A stretch of DNA of 60,338 bases. It comes from Agitococcus lubricus (GTDB lineage: Bacteria > Pseudomonadota > Gammaproteobacteria > Pseudomonadales > Moraxellaceae). The notes beneath the pieces are model-generated. The model saw only the letters and a program-made list of their open reading frames with translations. It was not told the origin of the DNA and made no database searches. A program made the translations under genes and the position numbers. The DNA is taken from assembly GCF_003051055.1 (NCBI RefSeq), contig NZ_QAON01000017.1, positions 1 to 60,338 on the forward strand. Direction: 5' to 3'. Of the stretch, positions 49,370-59,129 are shown one piece after another (positions within the stretch are counted from its first letter, which is position 1; each line of letters starts with the position of its first letter).

Positions 49370-50134
49370 ATGTCAACAAATACCATCACTATCAACGGTA
49401 AAGAGCGTTATTACGAACCCGCCCCCCACGATATTGACGTTGAAAATTTCCGTAAAGTCATTACCAGCCGCCGTTCCGTACGTAAGTTCACCCAGAAACC
49501 CATCCCTCAAGCGGTATTAGATGATTGTTTAGACATGGCATTGCTTGCACCGTGTTCATCGGGCTTGCAACAATGGGAGTTTTATGTGGTACGTTCGGCG
49601 GACAAAAAAGCCAAATTAGTCAAAGCCTGCATGAGCCAATTGGCCGCCAAAACGGCTGCGGAATTAATTGTCTGTGTCGCGCGTACCGACCGTATCGATG
49701 ACTTTGCCAAACAAATGTTGCGTGAATGGCCAATGCCTGATGTCCCGCCTTTAGTCAAGCGTTATTATCAACTCATTCCTTATAACTATTCATCAGGTCC
49801 CTTAAACAGTTTTGCTTATGCCAAAAAAGCCGCTTTTGCCTTGGGCGGCTTAGTAGCAGCCGTACCTAGAGGCCCTTACACCAAAAGCGAAGTCGAATTA
49901 TGGGCAGCCAAAAGTACCGCCCTTGCCTGTGAAAATTTGGTTTTAGCCTTTAGAGCGCATGGCTTTGACACCTGTATGATGGAAGGGTTTGATGCAGCAC
50001 GCGTGAGTAAATTATTACATCTCAAAGACGGTGCGTTTCCGATTATGGTGATTGGTGCAGGCGAACGTGCGGATGATGGCGTGTTTTGGCCACAAGTGCG
50101 GTTTGATAGAAAACTGTTTGTGCATGAAGTGTAA
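49370..50134 (+). CDS. Nitroreductase-family flavoprotein
   Basis: The 254-aa protein has the FMN-dependent nitroreductase fold. SRRSVRKFTQKPIP near residues 33-46 is the flavin-phosphate site, and LLAPCSSGLQQWEFYVV and the late VIGAGERADDGVFW are family features. Substrate unknown; such enzymes reduce quinones, nitroaromatics or flavins. It is monocistronic, with a hairpin at 50147-50175 separating it from the convergent lipoprotein gene. Confidence 0.9.
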   Translation: MSTNTITINGKERYYEPAPHDIDVENFRKVITSRRSVRKFTQKPIPQAVLDDCLDMALLAPCSSGLQQWEFYVVRSADKKAKLVKACMSQLAAKTAAELIVCVARTDRIDDFAKQMLREWPMPDVPPLVKRYYQLIPYNYSSGPLNSFAYAKKAAFALGGLVAAVPRGPYTKSEVELWAAKSTALACENLVLAFRAHGFDTCMMEGFDAARVSKLLHLKDGAFPIMVIGAGERADDGVFWPQVRFDRKLFVHEV

Positions 50135-50146
50135 GTGAGCCAAAAC

Positions 50147-50175
50147 GACGCTTAGAAGATAGACTTCTAAGCGTC
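50147..50175. terminator. Hairpin between convergent genes
   Basis: GACGCTTAGAAG (50147-50158) and CTTCTAAGCGTC (50164-50175) pair perfectly over 12 bp with a five-base loop. On the minus strand it is followed by GTTTTGG, so it probably ends the lipoprotein gene and blocks read-through from the nitroreductase gene. Confidence 0.65.
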
Positions 50176-50206
50176 TAGGCTTTATCTAGGGGTTTGCAAT
50201 CATCGG

Positions 50207-52564
50207 TTAAAAATCCAGAGTCCCTATACGAATAGTATTTCCCTGTGCACCACCGTCTATCACGACTAAACGTTTTAATGTCGGAGAATAGGCATAAATT
50301 GGCTTATACGACTGCGTGGGAAAACCACTCGCTAATAAGCCATAATTGGGTGCTGTTTGATAGCTGACCCCATCCGTTGTCGTATAGTAAGTCACGCTTG
50401 GTGTCGGTACGCCCGCACTAAATACCTGATGATAGGTCAAATACCCTGTATCTGTTTTTACTCCAAAGAAGCCAATGGGTGCAGGCTTACCCACCTCCGT
50501 TGCCGCATAAGTCACTCCTGTCGCGTCGGCAAATGTCCAGTTAACCCCATCTTGGCTAGTTGCGAGCTTTTGCTCTTTTGTGACTGCCGATAAGAAACCC
50601 AACACAGGGTCGCGCACATACTCTACTTTAGACAGCGAACGAATCACTAACGTCCCATCAAGGTCGGCAATCTCAAAGCTACGACCACCTTGTGCCATGA
50701 TATTAAAACCTGCGGGCAAGCTATACGTCGCAAATGACCAACTTAGACCATCGGTGGACTGATAATACGCGCCTTCATAATGGTCTGGATTATTAAATGT
50801 CCCTCCCACGGGGACAATGCCACGATAAACTAAATATTTACCGTTTTTATAGCTAGGCAAGCTGCAATAGCTGGAGGGGGATGCAACAGAAACGGTGCTA
50901 GTATCAATGGTTTTGAGGTCTATCGCTGTCCACGTCAGTGCATCACTTGATGTCATCAGCATACAGTCGGTATCTGTACTTAAAAAGTAACGATTATTGA
51001 GATATTTGCCTCCCGCTAAGACGGAAGTCGAAAAGCCATCGACACTGACATCCGTACTTTGCCATGTGATGCCATCGGCACTGCTAGCAATACGCACACC
51101 TTTGCTTAAGTCACTCACATTCCCTTGCCATGCCGAAGCCACCTGAAATACCCGATTATTCATAGCTGCCATCGCAGGAAACTGATTTTTTAGATTGGTC
51201 GTTTGTGTTGTCCAATCTATGCCGTTACTCGATAACCAAACTGTGAGTTTAGCCGTATCACTGTGAAAATCTCGGCTTCGTTCTAAACCAACAAATTTAC
51301 TACCATCCCAGACTAGTTGGTCTGGCGCGTATGTGGCGTTAATAGGTTTGCTCACTTTATGATATTCAAGCTCACCAAAAGTCACTTTATCCACACCGCC
51401 ACCCGAGGTAGAAACAATGAATCCTTGTTGAGTCGCCGAGGTATTATTTTGTAAATTGCTTACCGTAATCGTGCCTGATACCGCGCCTTGCGGCACAATC
51501 ACATGCAGACTTATGTCGGTCGCATGACTAATTTGTGCAATGACATTATTCGCAAAGGTGACTTTCATTTGGGTTGGGTCGGCTGCAAATCCTACGCCTG
51601 ATATTTTTATTGTGTCTCCTACTTTAGCCGTCATGGGTAATAAACCGACCAATGTCATTGGCGGTATCACAGGTGTCGTATCTAAGATTAAGGGATTGTT
51701 TTGTAAATACGCCAATAAGGCTTGTAGTTTTTGTAAATCAAAACCCGTCTCACTGACTGAGCCAATAAAATCTTGTACTAAATTAATGACTTGTGTTTGA
51801 TATTGACTGGCAAATGTCGTCACATCATAGGGTAATGTGCCTGTATTGCCTGAGCCATCAATATCGCCGTCTTGTAAATCAAGGCTTAAGGCTTGTGCCA
51901 TTTTCAGTGCAGGGGCGGTCTCTGTCGCACCCAACTGTTGATGCGCCACCTTTGCGAGCGAGGCTAAGACTAAGGCATAACGCTCTGCTAAAGAGCTTCC
52001 TAATGCGGCTAATTGCGATGAATTAGCCACTAATGTAGGGGCTTGCGAAATATTGGTCACGCCAAATACCTGCTCAATACGCTGTTTAGCTGTCTGTAAA
52101 AAAGGCATGATATCGCCTCCAGCCGCTAAGGTTTGGGCATACTGCAAGGCCGCTTCGGTTAAGACGGTGATAGCCAACTCACTATTTGCCGACACCAAAC
52201 TTGCACCCGCACGCAAACTGACACCGGTAGGCAAAGCCGTCATTTGGCCTGTCGCCTCATCAAAATATTGCGCACCATTGCCACCTTGTACCTCGGTGAT
52301 GACCGCATTGACTGAAGCAGGCACATTAAATGTCACTTTGCCTGAAGTGCCCGTATTTTGCTCGCCAATGACCGTATTGGTAGCAGCATTGCGTAAAATG
52401 ACCCGAGCATTAGTTATTTTTCCTAGCGATGGGGTCACCGTTAGTGTCTTCATTGCCCCAGCGGATGTTGTTTTGGGGGTATCATGGTCATTGCCATTAC
52501 ACGCTATTAAACATAACGACAAGGTCATGCTGGCGATTATTTTGGGCTGGCGTTGAGCTGTCAT
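50207..52564 (-). CDS. Large lipoprotein with IPT/TIG domain and propeller-like C-terminus
   Basis: The 785-aa protein starts with a lipoprotein signal: the lipobox LIAC places the acylated Cys near residue 22, followed by GNDHD. Residues 40-300 contain a carboxypeptidase-regulatory-like stretch (ARVILRNAATNTVIGEQNTG) and an Ala/Leu-rich helical region. Residues 300-385 match an IPT/TIG fold. The rest holds repeated S/T-x-D-G-x-x-W units (SADGITWQS, STDGLSWSF, SQDGVNWTF), as in beta-propeller, sialidase-like proteins. Probably surface-exposed. AGGA suits the ATG at 52564 better than the one at 52570. Function unknown. Confidence 0.8.
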   Translation of the reverse strand: MTAQRQPKIIASMTLSLCLIACNGNDHDTPKTTSAGAMKTLTVTPSLGKITNARVILRNAATNTVIGEQNTGTSGKVTFNVPASVNAVITEVQGGNGAQYFDEATGQMTALPTGVSLRAGASLVSANSELAITVLTEAALQYAQTLAAGGDIMPFLQTAKQRIEQVFGVTNISQAPTLVANSSQLAALGSSLAERYALVLASLAKVAHQQLGATETAPALKMAQALSLDLQDGDIDGSGNTGTLPYDVTTFASQYQTQVINLVQDFIGSVSETGFDLQKLQALLAYLQNNPLILDTTPVIPPMTLVGLLPMTAKVGDTIKISGVGFAADPTQMKVTFANNVIAQISHATDISLHVIVPQGAVSGTITVSNLQNNTSATQQGFIVSTSGGGVDKVTFGELEYHKVSKPINATYAPDQLVWDGSKFVGLERSRDFHSDTAKLTVWLSSNGIDWTTQTTNLKNQFPAMAAMNNRVFQVASAWQGNVSDLSKGVRIASSADGITWQSTDVSVDGFSTSVLAGGKYLNNRYFLSTDTDCMLMTSSDALTWTAIDLKTIDTSTVSVASPSSYCSLPSYKNGKYLVYRGIVPVGGTFNNPDHYEGAYYQSTDGLSWSFATYSLPAGFNIMAQGGRSFEIADLDGTLVIRSLSKVEYVRDPVLGFLSAVTKEQKLATSQDGVNWTFADATGVTYAATEVGKPAPIGFFGVKTDTGYLTYHQVFSAGVPTPSVTYYTTTDGVSYQTAPNYGLLASGFPTQSYKPIYAYSPTLKRLVVIDGGAQGNTIRIGTLDF

Positions 52565-52785
52565 ATCCATTTTCCTTAAAATAATGATGAGGTGTTATGG
52601 CCTAAAGCATAGACAAGCTATTCGTAGATACAACCCTACTGGTGTCGGGCTACGCCTTGCCTTGTTGGAACAAAACTTGAATAGTAGAAAGCAGCTTGAA
52701 AAGTGTTAGACACACTCGTCCAAACGCTCTAGGCTAGCACTCAATAAAACCGATAGTGATAAAATTTATTAGAAAGGAGATTCAC

Positions 52786-54129
52786 ATGCGCGCTCTTGGC
52801 CCAATTGACCAAGTCTTTTTATGGTTAGAACGTCGGCAACAACCCATGCATGTGGGAGGTTTATTATTATTCAAAATTCCTGAGGGTGCAGACCATCGTT
52901 TTGTGCAAGAAGTTGGCGCACGCTTTAAGGCGGTCACGCCACCTGTGCGTCCCTTTAATCAACGCTTAGAAGGCATGTTTTGGGAAGAAGATGATGAGTT
53001 TGATTTAGAACATCATTTTCGCCATATTGCCCTACCCGAACCAGGCCGTATTCGTGAATTATTGGCCTATGTTTCTCAAGAACACAGTGCGTTATTAGAC
53101 CGCGCTAAACCTTTGTGGGAATGTCATCTTATCGAAGGCATTGAAGGCAACCGTTTTGCCTTATATTTCAAAATGCACCATGCCGTCGTTGATGGAATTG
53201 CAGGCATGCGTATTGCCCAAAAATCGCTATCTACCGACCCCAACGAAAAAGCCTTAACCCCGCTTTGGGCGGTAAAACGCGACCGCCGTCCTAAAGAAGA
53301 AACCACCGTTTTATCGACTTTTGCTGATACACTAACTCGTTTACGTCATCAAGCAGCGAGTATTCCGCGCGTAGGCAAAGAGCTGTATGACGCCATTAAA
53401 GCCTCTTATGACAAAGACCCTGATTATGTGTCTGTATTTCAAGCACCACGTAGCATATTAAATCAACGTGTTAGCGGCTCACGTCGTTTTGCTGCGCAAT
53501 CTTATGACTTACCCCGCATCAAAGCGATTAGTAAAAAACTCGGCGTCACGATTAACGATATCGTCATGGCGATGTGTGCGGGCGCATTACGCACCTATTT
53601 ATTGGAATTAAATGCCTTACCCAAAAAGCCCCTCATTGCCATGGTTCCCATGTCATTACGCAAAGATGACAGCGATGGTGGCAATCAAATTACCATGATT
53701 TTGGCCAATCTTGGGACACATCTAGAGAATGCACAAGACCGTGTGGATATTATTCATCGCTCGGTACAAAATGCTAAAAATCGTTTTAGCCGTATGAGTC
53801 AAAGTGAAATCATGGCCTATAGTGCTTTAGTATTTAGTATCTCAGGACTCAATTTGATGACAGGTATCGCGCCTAAGCTACAGGCATTCAATATTGTCAT
53901 TTCTAATGTGCCAGGCCCTAAAGAACCCATGTACTGGAACGGCGCTCAGCTCGATGGTTTTTATCCAGTCTCTATCGTGTTAGATGGCATGGCGCTGAAT
54001 ATTACCCTGACCAGTTATGTAGACCGCTTAGAATTTGGTTTAATTGCTTGCCGAAAAGCCTTACCGAGCATGCAACGCCTGTTAGGCTATCTCGAAGATG
54101 CGCTTGACGAATTAGAGACCTTATCATAA
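52786..54129 (+). CDS. Wax ester synthase/diacylglycerol acyltransferase (WS/DGAT)
   Basis: This enzyme esterifies fatty alcohols or diacylglycerol with acyl-CoA to form storage wax esters or triacylglycerol. The 447-aa protein starts at ATG 52786 behind AAAGGAG. HHAVVDG at residues 131-137 is the catalytic HHxxxDG motif. PLWECHLIEG and the C-terminal NIVISNVPGP are diagnostic. Such enzymes are typical of Acinetobacter, Alkanindiges and Marinobacter relatives and support an oil- or lipid-storing lifestyle, which fits with fadBA in the same window. No promoter-linked partner gene is adjacent. Confidence 0.94.
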   Translation: MRALGPIDQVFLWLERRQQPMHVGGLLLFKIPEGADHRFVQEVGARFKAVTPPVRPFNQRLEGMFWEEDDEFDLEHHFRHIALPEPGRIRELLAYVSQEHSALLDRAKPLWECHLIEGIEGNRFALYFKMHHAVVDGIAGMRIAQKSLSTDPNEKALTPLWAVKRDRRPKEETTVLSTFADTLTRLRHQAASIPRVGKELYDAIKASYDKDPDYVSVFQAPRSILNQRVSGSRRFAAQSYDLPRIKAISKKLGVTINDIVMAMCAGALRTYLLELNALPKKPLIAMVPMSLRKDDSDGGNQITMILANLGTHLENAQDRVDIIHRSVQNAKNRFSRMSQSEIMAYSALVFSISGLNLMTGIAPKLQAFNIVISNVPGPKEPMYWNGAQLDGFYPVSIVLDGMALNITLTSYVDRLEFGLIACRKALPSMQRLLGYLEDALDELETLS

Positions 54130-54149
54130 GACCTTAACGTATTATACAT

Positions 54150-54181
54150 GCCCAACTCACCCTTGTGAGCGTGTGTTGGGC
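54150..54181. terminator. Hairpin after the WS/DGAT gene
   Basis: GCCCAACTCAC (54150-54160) pairs with GTGTGTTGGGC (54171-54181) with one mismatch and a ten-base loop, 20 bp past the stop. No T-run follows, so it may protect the 3' end or terminate weakly. Confidence 0.5.
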
Positions 54182-54450
54182 AACCTGCCTCCCCAAACCT
54201 TGATAACGCATTACACTATCCCTACCACTAGTATTCATGTTAAATTTGCAATACTGTACATTTATACAACAAGTTTAGCGTGTGATACGTGTCAATAAAC
54301 ACGCAGAGGCCACCACTTCGCTGCCGTACCACTCTTGCTAAACCTTAGGCATTGCAATAACCGCCTATGTGCCTGTATGAAATGCCAATTTTTACTATAA
54401 AAAATAGCGATGCGCCAAACAAAGCCTCATCATACGGAGTGTTGTTAGTG
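54182..54450. other. Intergenic region before the diguanylate cyclase gene
   Basis: With the hairpin this forms a 321-bp gap. A small CGTGT/ACACG pair lies near 54290. The frame of the next gene is open upstream to 54367 but has no support as coding there. Confidence 0.35.
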
Positions 54451-55617
54451 ATGTCTGAGCCTTCATTATCTGACCTAATCAAGCACTATAAACACTCGTT
54501 TTTAAGTATGTGGCTCGATTTATTCAAAACGCCCACGCCGACTGACCATGAGCAATACTTATGCTACTTAGGTCAAAAATTACATCATCGGATTATGCTC
54601 AGTGCGCCGATTGTGACCCTACTCATTATTATTAAAGTGTCTTTATATTTTAGTGTGTTATCAGGTACCCAATTATTGGGTGTGCTGATGATTAACTTTT
54701 TATGCACTGATGCCAGCTTAATTGCCTTGTTAGTGATCAGTCTAAAAACGACCACACCTGACCAATACTATTATCAAAAGATGTTTGCTTTGGCCTCTAT
54801 GGCTTTATTTAGCTGTAATATCTTATATGCATTTACGGTTGCTAATCATATTTATTATCCCTACCAAATCATCGAGCTCAGTATCCTTGTCTTTTTGTGG
54901 GTATTTAATTATCCCTATCGCTGGATTATCAATACCCCTCTGTTTGTGCTAGGCGTCTATTGCCTTATCTTTTTAAGCGCACATGCCGAGCTGAATTATA
55001 CCCATATCCTAGAATTACTTTTTTTGGGCATGGCTTTTGCGATTGGCGTATTTTATTCCTTAGTCAATGGGGCGAATGAATATCATTTATTTACGTTACT
55101 CAAAGAAAGCGAAGAACAGGCGATTACCGATAGTTTGACGCAGCTATATAACCGCAAAGGCTTTACGCAACATTATCAGCAACTGGCTAAAATCGCGACA
55201 CGCGAACACAAAGCAATTTATTTAGCGATTTTGGATATTGATAATTTCAAACAAATTAACGATAGCTTAGGACACGATATGGGCGATAAAGTGATTACCC
55301 AAGTCGCTCAACAACTGCAAACCTTATTTAAGCGGCCACTGGATTTAGTCGCACGTTGGGGAGGTGAAGAATTTATTGTCTGTTGGTGTAGTGACCAAGT
55401 AGATAATGCCTTTGTCATGGGACAAAAAACCTGTACCGCTATTGCTACTCATCAGCACGATGCGACTACACCGTTTAACGTCACTGTCAGCATGGGAATT
55501 ACCCAACTCCAACTCGGACAACAGCACTTTGATGTTGGCTTAAAACAAGCCGACTTAGCACTGTATCAAGCCAAACATGAAGGCAAAAACTGTTTTCGTA
55601 TTTATGCGCACGTTTAA
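54451..55617 (+). CDS. Membrane diguanylate cyclase (GGDEF)
   Basis: The 388-aa protein makes c-di-GMP from two GTP. About six hydrophobic segments fill residues 45-215 and form a membrane sensor module without a named domain. The GGDEF domain spans about 230-385. The catalytic motif is intact as GGEEF (residues 304-308), and the inhibitory I-site RPLD (295-298) lies five residues before it. The start MSEPSLSD at 54451 is behind CGGAG. It could supply c-di-GMP to the PilZ and FimX-like proteins in this window. The stop overlaps the end of the convergent DUF4262 gene by four bases. Confidence 0.9.
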   Translation: MSEPSLSDLIKHYKHSFLSMWLDLFKTPTPTDHEQYLCYLGQKLHHRIMLSAPIVTLLIIIKVSLYFSVLSGTQLLGVLMINFLCTDASLIALLVISLKTTTPDQYYYQKMFALASMALFSCNILYAFTVANHIYYPYQIIELSILVFLWVFNYPYRWIINTPLFVLGVYCLIFLSAHAELNYTHILELLFLGMAFAIGVFYSLVNGANEYHLFTLLKESEEQAITDSLTQLYNRKGFTQHYQQLAKIATREHKAIYLAILDIDNFKQINDSLGHDMGDKVITQVAQQLQTLFKRPLDLVARWGGEEFIVCWCSDQVDNAFVMGQKTCTAIATHQHDATTPFNVTVSMGITQLQLGQQHFDVGLKQADLALYQAKHEGKNCFRIYAHV

Positions 55618-56078
55618 GTCGTTGGTTGCATTAGCATTAACACCTCCGTTTGCCCTCCTGCATGCGCTGCTTGCCAAGGAAAGGCATGATGTTTATCTGG
55701 CCAACACAAAATCAGGGCGTTAAAAGATGTTTGTTGATAATAGCGAAGCGCTAAACCCATATAATCCGCAACATAGGCGGGATTGACGGGTTTAAACATG
55801 ACCTGATAATTATTGGCAATAATATCATCATAGCCTTGATGCGCCTGAAAGTGTTGCCCTGCCTTAATTTTATCGACACACACTTGTAGCAAGCTGTGGG
55901 CAGTTTGCTGGCTCAAACCAAATATCATGATTTCGGGATGCGAGAAGGTTGCTGTTAAGCCAACGGTATAGGCAAAACAAGCCCCTTCTTCATCTTGCTC
56001 AGGGCAAACATACAAAACATGCCAACCGAATTGCTCAATATCGCTACAGAGCTTGGTGAATATTTTATTGTTAGCCAT
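55614..56078 (-). CDS. DUF4262 protein
   Basis: The 154-aa protein carries a DUF4262 domain over nearly its full length. GWHVLYVCPEQDEEGACFAY, YTVGLTATFSHPEIMIFGL and LILCWPDKHHAFPW are the family hallmarks. The function of the family is unknown. It is soluble with no signal peptide. It is convergent with the diguanylate cyclase gene and lies 53 bp past the class V aminotransferase start-to-stop run on the same strand. Confidence 0.88.
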   Translation of the reverse strand: MANNKIFTKLCSDIEQFGWHVLYVCPEQDEEGACFAYTVGLTATFSHPEIMIFGLSQQTAHSLLQVCVDKIKAGQHFQAHQGYDDIIANNYQVMFKPVNPAYVADYMGLALRYYQQTSFNALILCWPDKHHAFPWQAAHAGGQTEVLMLMQPTT

Positions 56079-56131
56079 CGATTTTCTCTTACCGTCTGTC
56101 GCTCAGCATACAGACGGTATGTTGAGTGGCC

Positions 56132-57340
56132 TTAACTCAGCGACTGCTGAGCGTAGGATTGATAAGCGGCTGCTACGGCCTGCCCTGCTTGACAAGCATA
56201 GCCCTGACTGATGAGTACAGACTCCAAGGCGGCTAAACAGGCAACAACATTTTCGACACGACTCGAATAGCCCATCAAACCAATACGCCATATTTTCCCT
56301 GCTAATGCGCCCAAACCTGCACCAATTTCAATGCCATGTTCTTGTAACATGGCCGTACGCACGAGTTTATCATCTAACCCTTGAGGAATATAAATAGAGT
56401 TCAATTGCGGCAAACGCGACGTTTCTTCGACCACATAACGGATATCTAGAACAGCTAAACCCGCCTTTAGTGCTTCATGGTTGCTTTTATGACGCGCCCA
56501 TGCTTGCTCTAAACCCTCTTGCTGCAATGCCAACAAGGCTTCATGTAAAGCATATAAGCTATTAGTCGGCGCGGTATGATGATAGGTACGGGTCGTTTCG
56601 CCCCAATAACCTAACAACAAATTTAAGTCCAAAAACCAACTTTGGCTCTTTTGCGGGCGTGCTTGCACTTTAGCCACCACACGGTCACTAAAGGTAATGG
56701 GTGACAACCCTGGTGTACACGACAAGCATTTTTGACTGCCTGAATAAATGGCATCTGCCCCCCACTCATCTGCTAAAACGGGCACTCCTCCCAAAGAGGT
56801 CACGGCATCCACAATCGTTAATGCCCCATAACGCTGGGCAAGCGCGCACAAAGCACGGGCATCCGATAATGCGCCTGTTGAGGTTTCGGCATGAACAAAG
56901 GCTAATACCTTAGCATCAGGGTATTGCTTAAATGCTTCTTCGACTTTGTTTAAGTCAACAGCCTGCCCCCACACATCATCGACAATAATCGCTTGACCGC
57001 CGCAACGCTCGACATTTTCGACCATACGATTGCCAAACACACCATTACGACAAACAATCACTTTATCGCCACGGTCAACCATATTCACAAAACACATTTC
57101 CATACCCGCCGAACCTGGCCCCGAAACGGGAAACGTTAAGGCATTTTTGGTTTGAAAGGCATAACGTAATAAGGCTTTTAGCTCTTCCATCATCCCAACA
57201 AAACTGGGGTCTAAGTAACCGATGGTCGGCTTGGCTAATGCTTGCAATACGCGTGTTGAAATATCTGAGGGGCCTGGCCCTAATAAACGGCGTAAAGGAG
57301 TGGTATAGGCATTGGGGGTGATTTCTGGGGCTAGTAACAT
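56132..57340 (-). CDS. Class V aminotransferase (alanine/serine-glyoxylate type)
   Basis: The 402-aa PLP enzyme transfers an amino group between alanine or serine and glyoxylate or pyruvate. RRLLGPGPSDISTRVLQAL near the N-terminus, FPVSGPGSAGMEM for the phosphate site, and YSGSQKCLSCTPGLSP with the PLP-binding Lys near residue 206 are typical of the AGXT/SGAT group. HAETSTGALSD binds the cofactor. The exact donor and acceptor cannot be told from sequence alone. It could feed glycine and serine metabolism. Confidence 0.9.
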   Translation of the reverse strand: MLLAPEITPNAYTTPLRRLLGPGPSDISTRVLQALAKPTIGYLDPSFVGMMEELKALLRYAFQTKNALTFPVSGPGSAGMEMCFVNMVDRGDKVIVCRNGVFGNRMVENVERCGGQAIIVDDVWGQAVDLNKVEEAFKQYPDAKVLAFVHAETSTGALSDARALCALAQRYGALTIVDAVTSLGGVPVLADEWGADAIYSGSQKCLSCTPGLSPITFSDRVVAKVQARPQKSQSWFLDLNLLLGYWGETTRTYHHTAPTNSLYALHEALLALQQEGLEQAWARHKSNHEALKAGLAVLDIRYVVEETSRLPQLNSIYIPQGLDDKLVRTAMLQEHGIEIGAGLGALAGKIWRIGLMGYSSRVENVVACLAALESVLISQGYACQAGQAVAAAYQSYAQQSLS

Positions 57341-57464
57341 CTTTTATTATCCACGTTCTAAGAGCCTTTATCTTTATCGACCTATGTTTAACACTGATGA
57401 CAAATACAAAGACTCATTGTTGTTTTGGCCAAGACTAACTGACGTAGAAATGAGATGCAACGAT

Positions 57465-58310
57465 TTACTCACCAACCAACCATTTTACCGAGGCTTTGGC
57501 CATTGGATGTTGACTTAACTGGGGTAATAACCAATGCAGCACCTTGTCGGCGTGTTCAGAAAACTGATAAGGTGGGTTGACAATCAATAAACCACTGCCA
57601 TTGAGACCTAGATTATTATCATCTGGCATCACACACAACTCACACACTAATTGACGACGAATGCCTGTTTTTACTAAACGTCGTTCAAAGCGTTCAATCA
57701 AAATCCGGTCTTTAATGGGATACCAGATAGCAAAGGTACCCGTCGGCCATTTGGCATGCGCTTTAGCCAATAATTCAACGACTTGGGGATAATCTTGGCG
57801 TTCTTCTTCATAGGGCGGGTCAATCAACACCAAACCGCGTTTTTCTTTAGGGGGAATCAGTGCAGTCAAGCCTTCATACGCATCTCGATGATGAACCGCA
57901 ACCTGTGGTTGATAATGAAAATTATACTTAAGTTTTTCGGCATCGACAGGATGAAATTCGAGTAAAACCATACGGTCTTGTGGACGCATATTATCAAACG
58001 CAAACCACGGCGAGCCTCCATAGTATGCCTTACTAAATTGTTCTTTGAGCGCACTTAATGCACTAAAATAACGGTCTACCCACGGTATATCATGCGCTAA
58101 ACGCGGATTTAACTTGCGAATACCCTCAAGATATTCCCCTGTTTTTTGTGAAGGTGCGGCTGCTAAATCGTACCAACCTTGGCCTGCATGGGTATCGATA
58201 TAACAAAAAGCATTGTCCTTTTTATGTAAGGACTGTAATAATCCAATCAATAAGATATGTTTCATCACGTCAGCAAAATTGCCTGCGTGATAATGGTGAC
58301 GATAATTCAT
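57465..58310 (-). CDS. rlmJ: 23S rRNA (adenine-2030-N6)-methyltransferase RlmJ
   Basis: RlmJ methylates N6 of A2030 in 23S rRNA. The 281-aa protein starts MNYRHHYHAGNFADVMKH, the invariant family N-terminus, so the start is secure. DTHAGQGWYDL is the SAM-binding motif and LIDPPYEE the catalytic DPPY motif. The start codon overlaps, on the opposite strand, the start codon of the prolyl hydroxylase gene (CATG at 58308-58311). Confidence 0.96.
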   Translation of the reverse strand: MNYRHHYHAGNFADVMKHILLIGLLQSLHKKDNAFCYIDTHAGQGWYDLAAAPSQKTGEYLEGIRKLNPRLAHDIPWVDRYFSALSALKEQFSKAYYGGSPWFAFDNMRPQDRMVLLEFHPVDAEKLKYNFHYQPQVAVHHRDAYEGLTALIPPKEKRGLVLIDPPYEEERQDYPQVVELLAKAHAKWPTGTFAIWYPIKDRILIERFERRLVKTGIRRQLVCELCVMPDDNNLGLNGSGLLIVNPPYQFSEHADKVLHWLLPQLSQHPMAKASVKWLVGE

Positions 58311-58959
58311 GCACGAGTCTCAGAGTAATCAGCGTGTCGATTGGCCTGTCTTAGACTTCGCCAACGCTATAGAAGAGTTAGCCACACAGCATTATGCCGT
58401 GCTACCTAATTTTTTATCTGACGCTCAACAAGATGCGCTTCGACGAGAATTAGTGGCTTGCCAACAACAAGGCTTATTTCATGCAGCAGGCATCGGTCGA
58501 GGCCAGCATCATAATTTAAATCGCCAAATTCGTGGTGACAGCATTTGTTGGCTAGAAGATGATTTTAACACTGGCCGACACTATTTAGCGCAAATGGATA
58601 CGCTTCGACACACATTAAATGCGTCTTTTTATTTGGGTTTGCAGTCTTTTGAGGCACATTACGCCCATTATCAGGCAGGCAGTGTCTATCAACGCCATGT
58701 CGACCGCCACCGTGATAACGATGCGCGTGTCATATCGAGCGTGTGTTACTTAAACGCAGACTGGCCAGCCGATGCAGGTGGCGAACTGCAATTATTTAAT
58801 GCTCACGATGAGCTATTACTGCGTTTACCACCACTGGGTGGCACACTGGTCTTATTTATGAGTGCCGATATGCCCCACGAAGTTTTAGCGTCCACACAAT
58901 CGCGCTACAGTATTGCAGGCTGGTTTAGACGTGATGAGATGACTTACGCCCTCGTTTAG
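58309..58959 (+). CDS. PPHD-like 2-oxoglutarate/Fe(II) prolyl hydroxylase
   Basis: The 216-aa protein matches the Pseudomonas prolyl-hydroxylase-domain protein (PPHD), which hydroxylates a proline of elongation factor Tu. GIGRG-x-NRQIRGDSICWLE is the mobile substrate region, YQRHVDRHRDNDAR holds the HxD of the iron triad, MPHEVL the distal His, and RYSIAGWFRR the Arg that binds 2-oxoglutarate. Its ATG overlaps the rlmJ ATG, head to head, with no strong ribosome-binding site. A GTG at 58333 is an alternative. Oxygen-dependent regulation of translation is the likely role. Confidence 0.87.
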   Translation: MHESQSNQRVDWPVLDFANAIEELATQHYAVLPNFLSDAQQDALRRELVACQQQGLFHAAGIGRGQHHNLNRQIRGDSICWLEDDFNTGRHYLAQMDTLRHTLNASFYLGLQSFEAHYAHYQAGSVYQRHVDRHRDNDARVISSVCYLNADWPADAGGELQLFNAHDELLLRLPPLGGTLVLFMSADMPHEVLASTQSRYSIAGWFRRDEMTYALV

Positions 58960-59129
58960 GTGCAATGCCTAAGTCGGGGTTTGCCAGCCACTGTGCACAG
59001 AAAAATGTCGACTGTGCCACATTTTTTTTGTAGTCTATACTGATTATAGAAACAATAAACGTCTCTGAGCAGCCTTGCTCACTTATGCTTTATGTCATTT
59101 AGCACTCTTATTATTATAGGCATGTCATC

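Noticed and set aside
52053-52556. 167-codon plus-strand frame opposite the lipoprotein gene
   Set aside because: Antisense shadow of the lipoprotein N-terminal region; no start signal.
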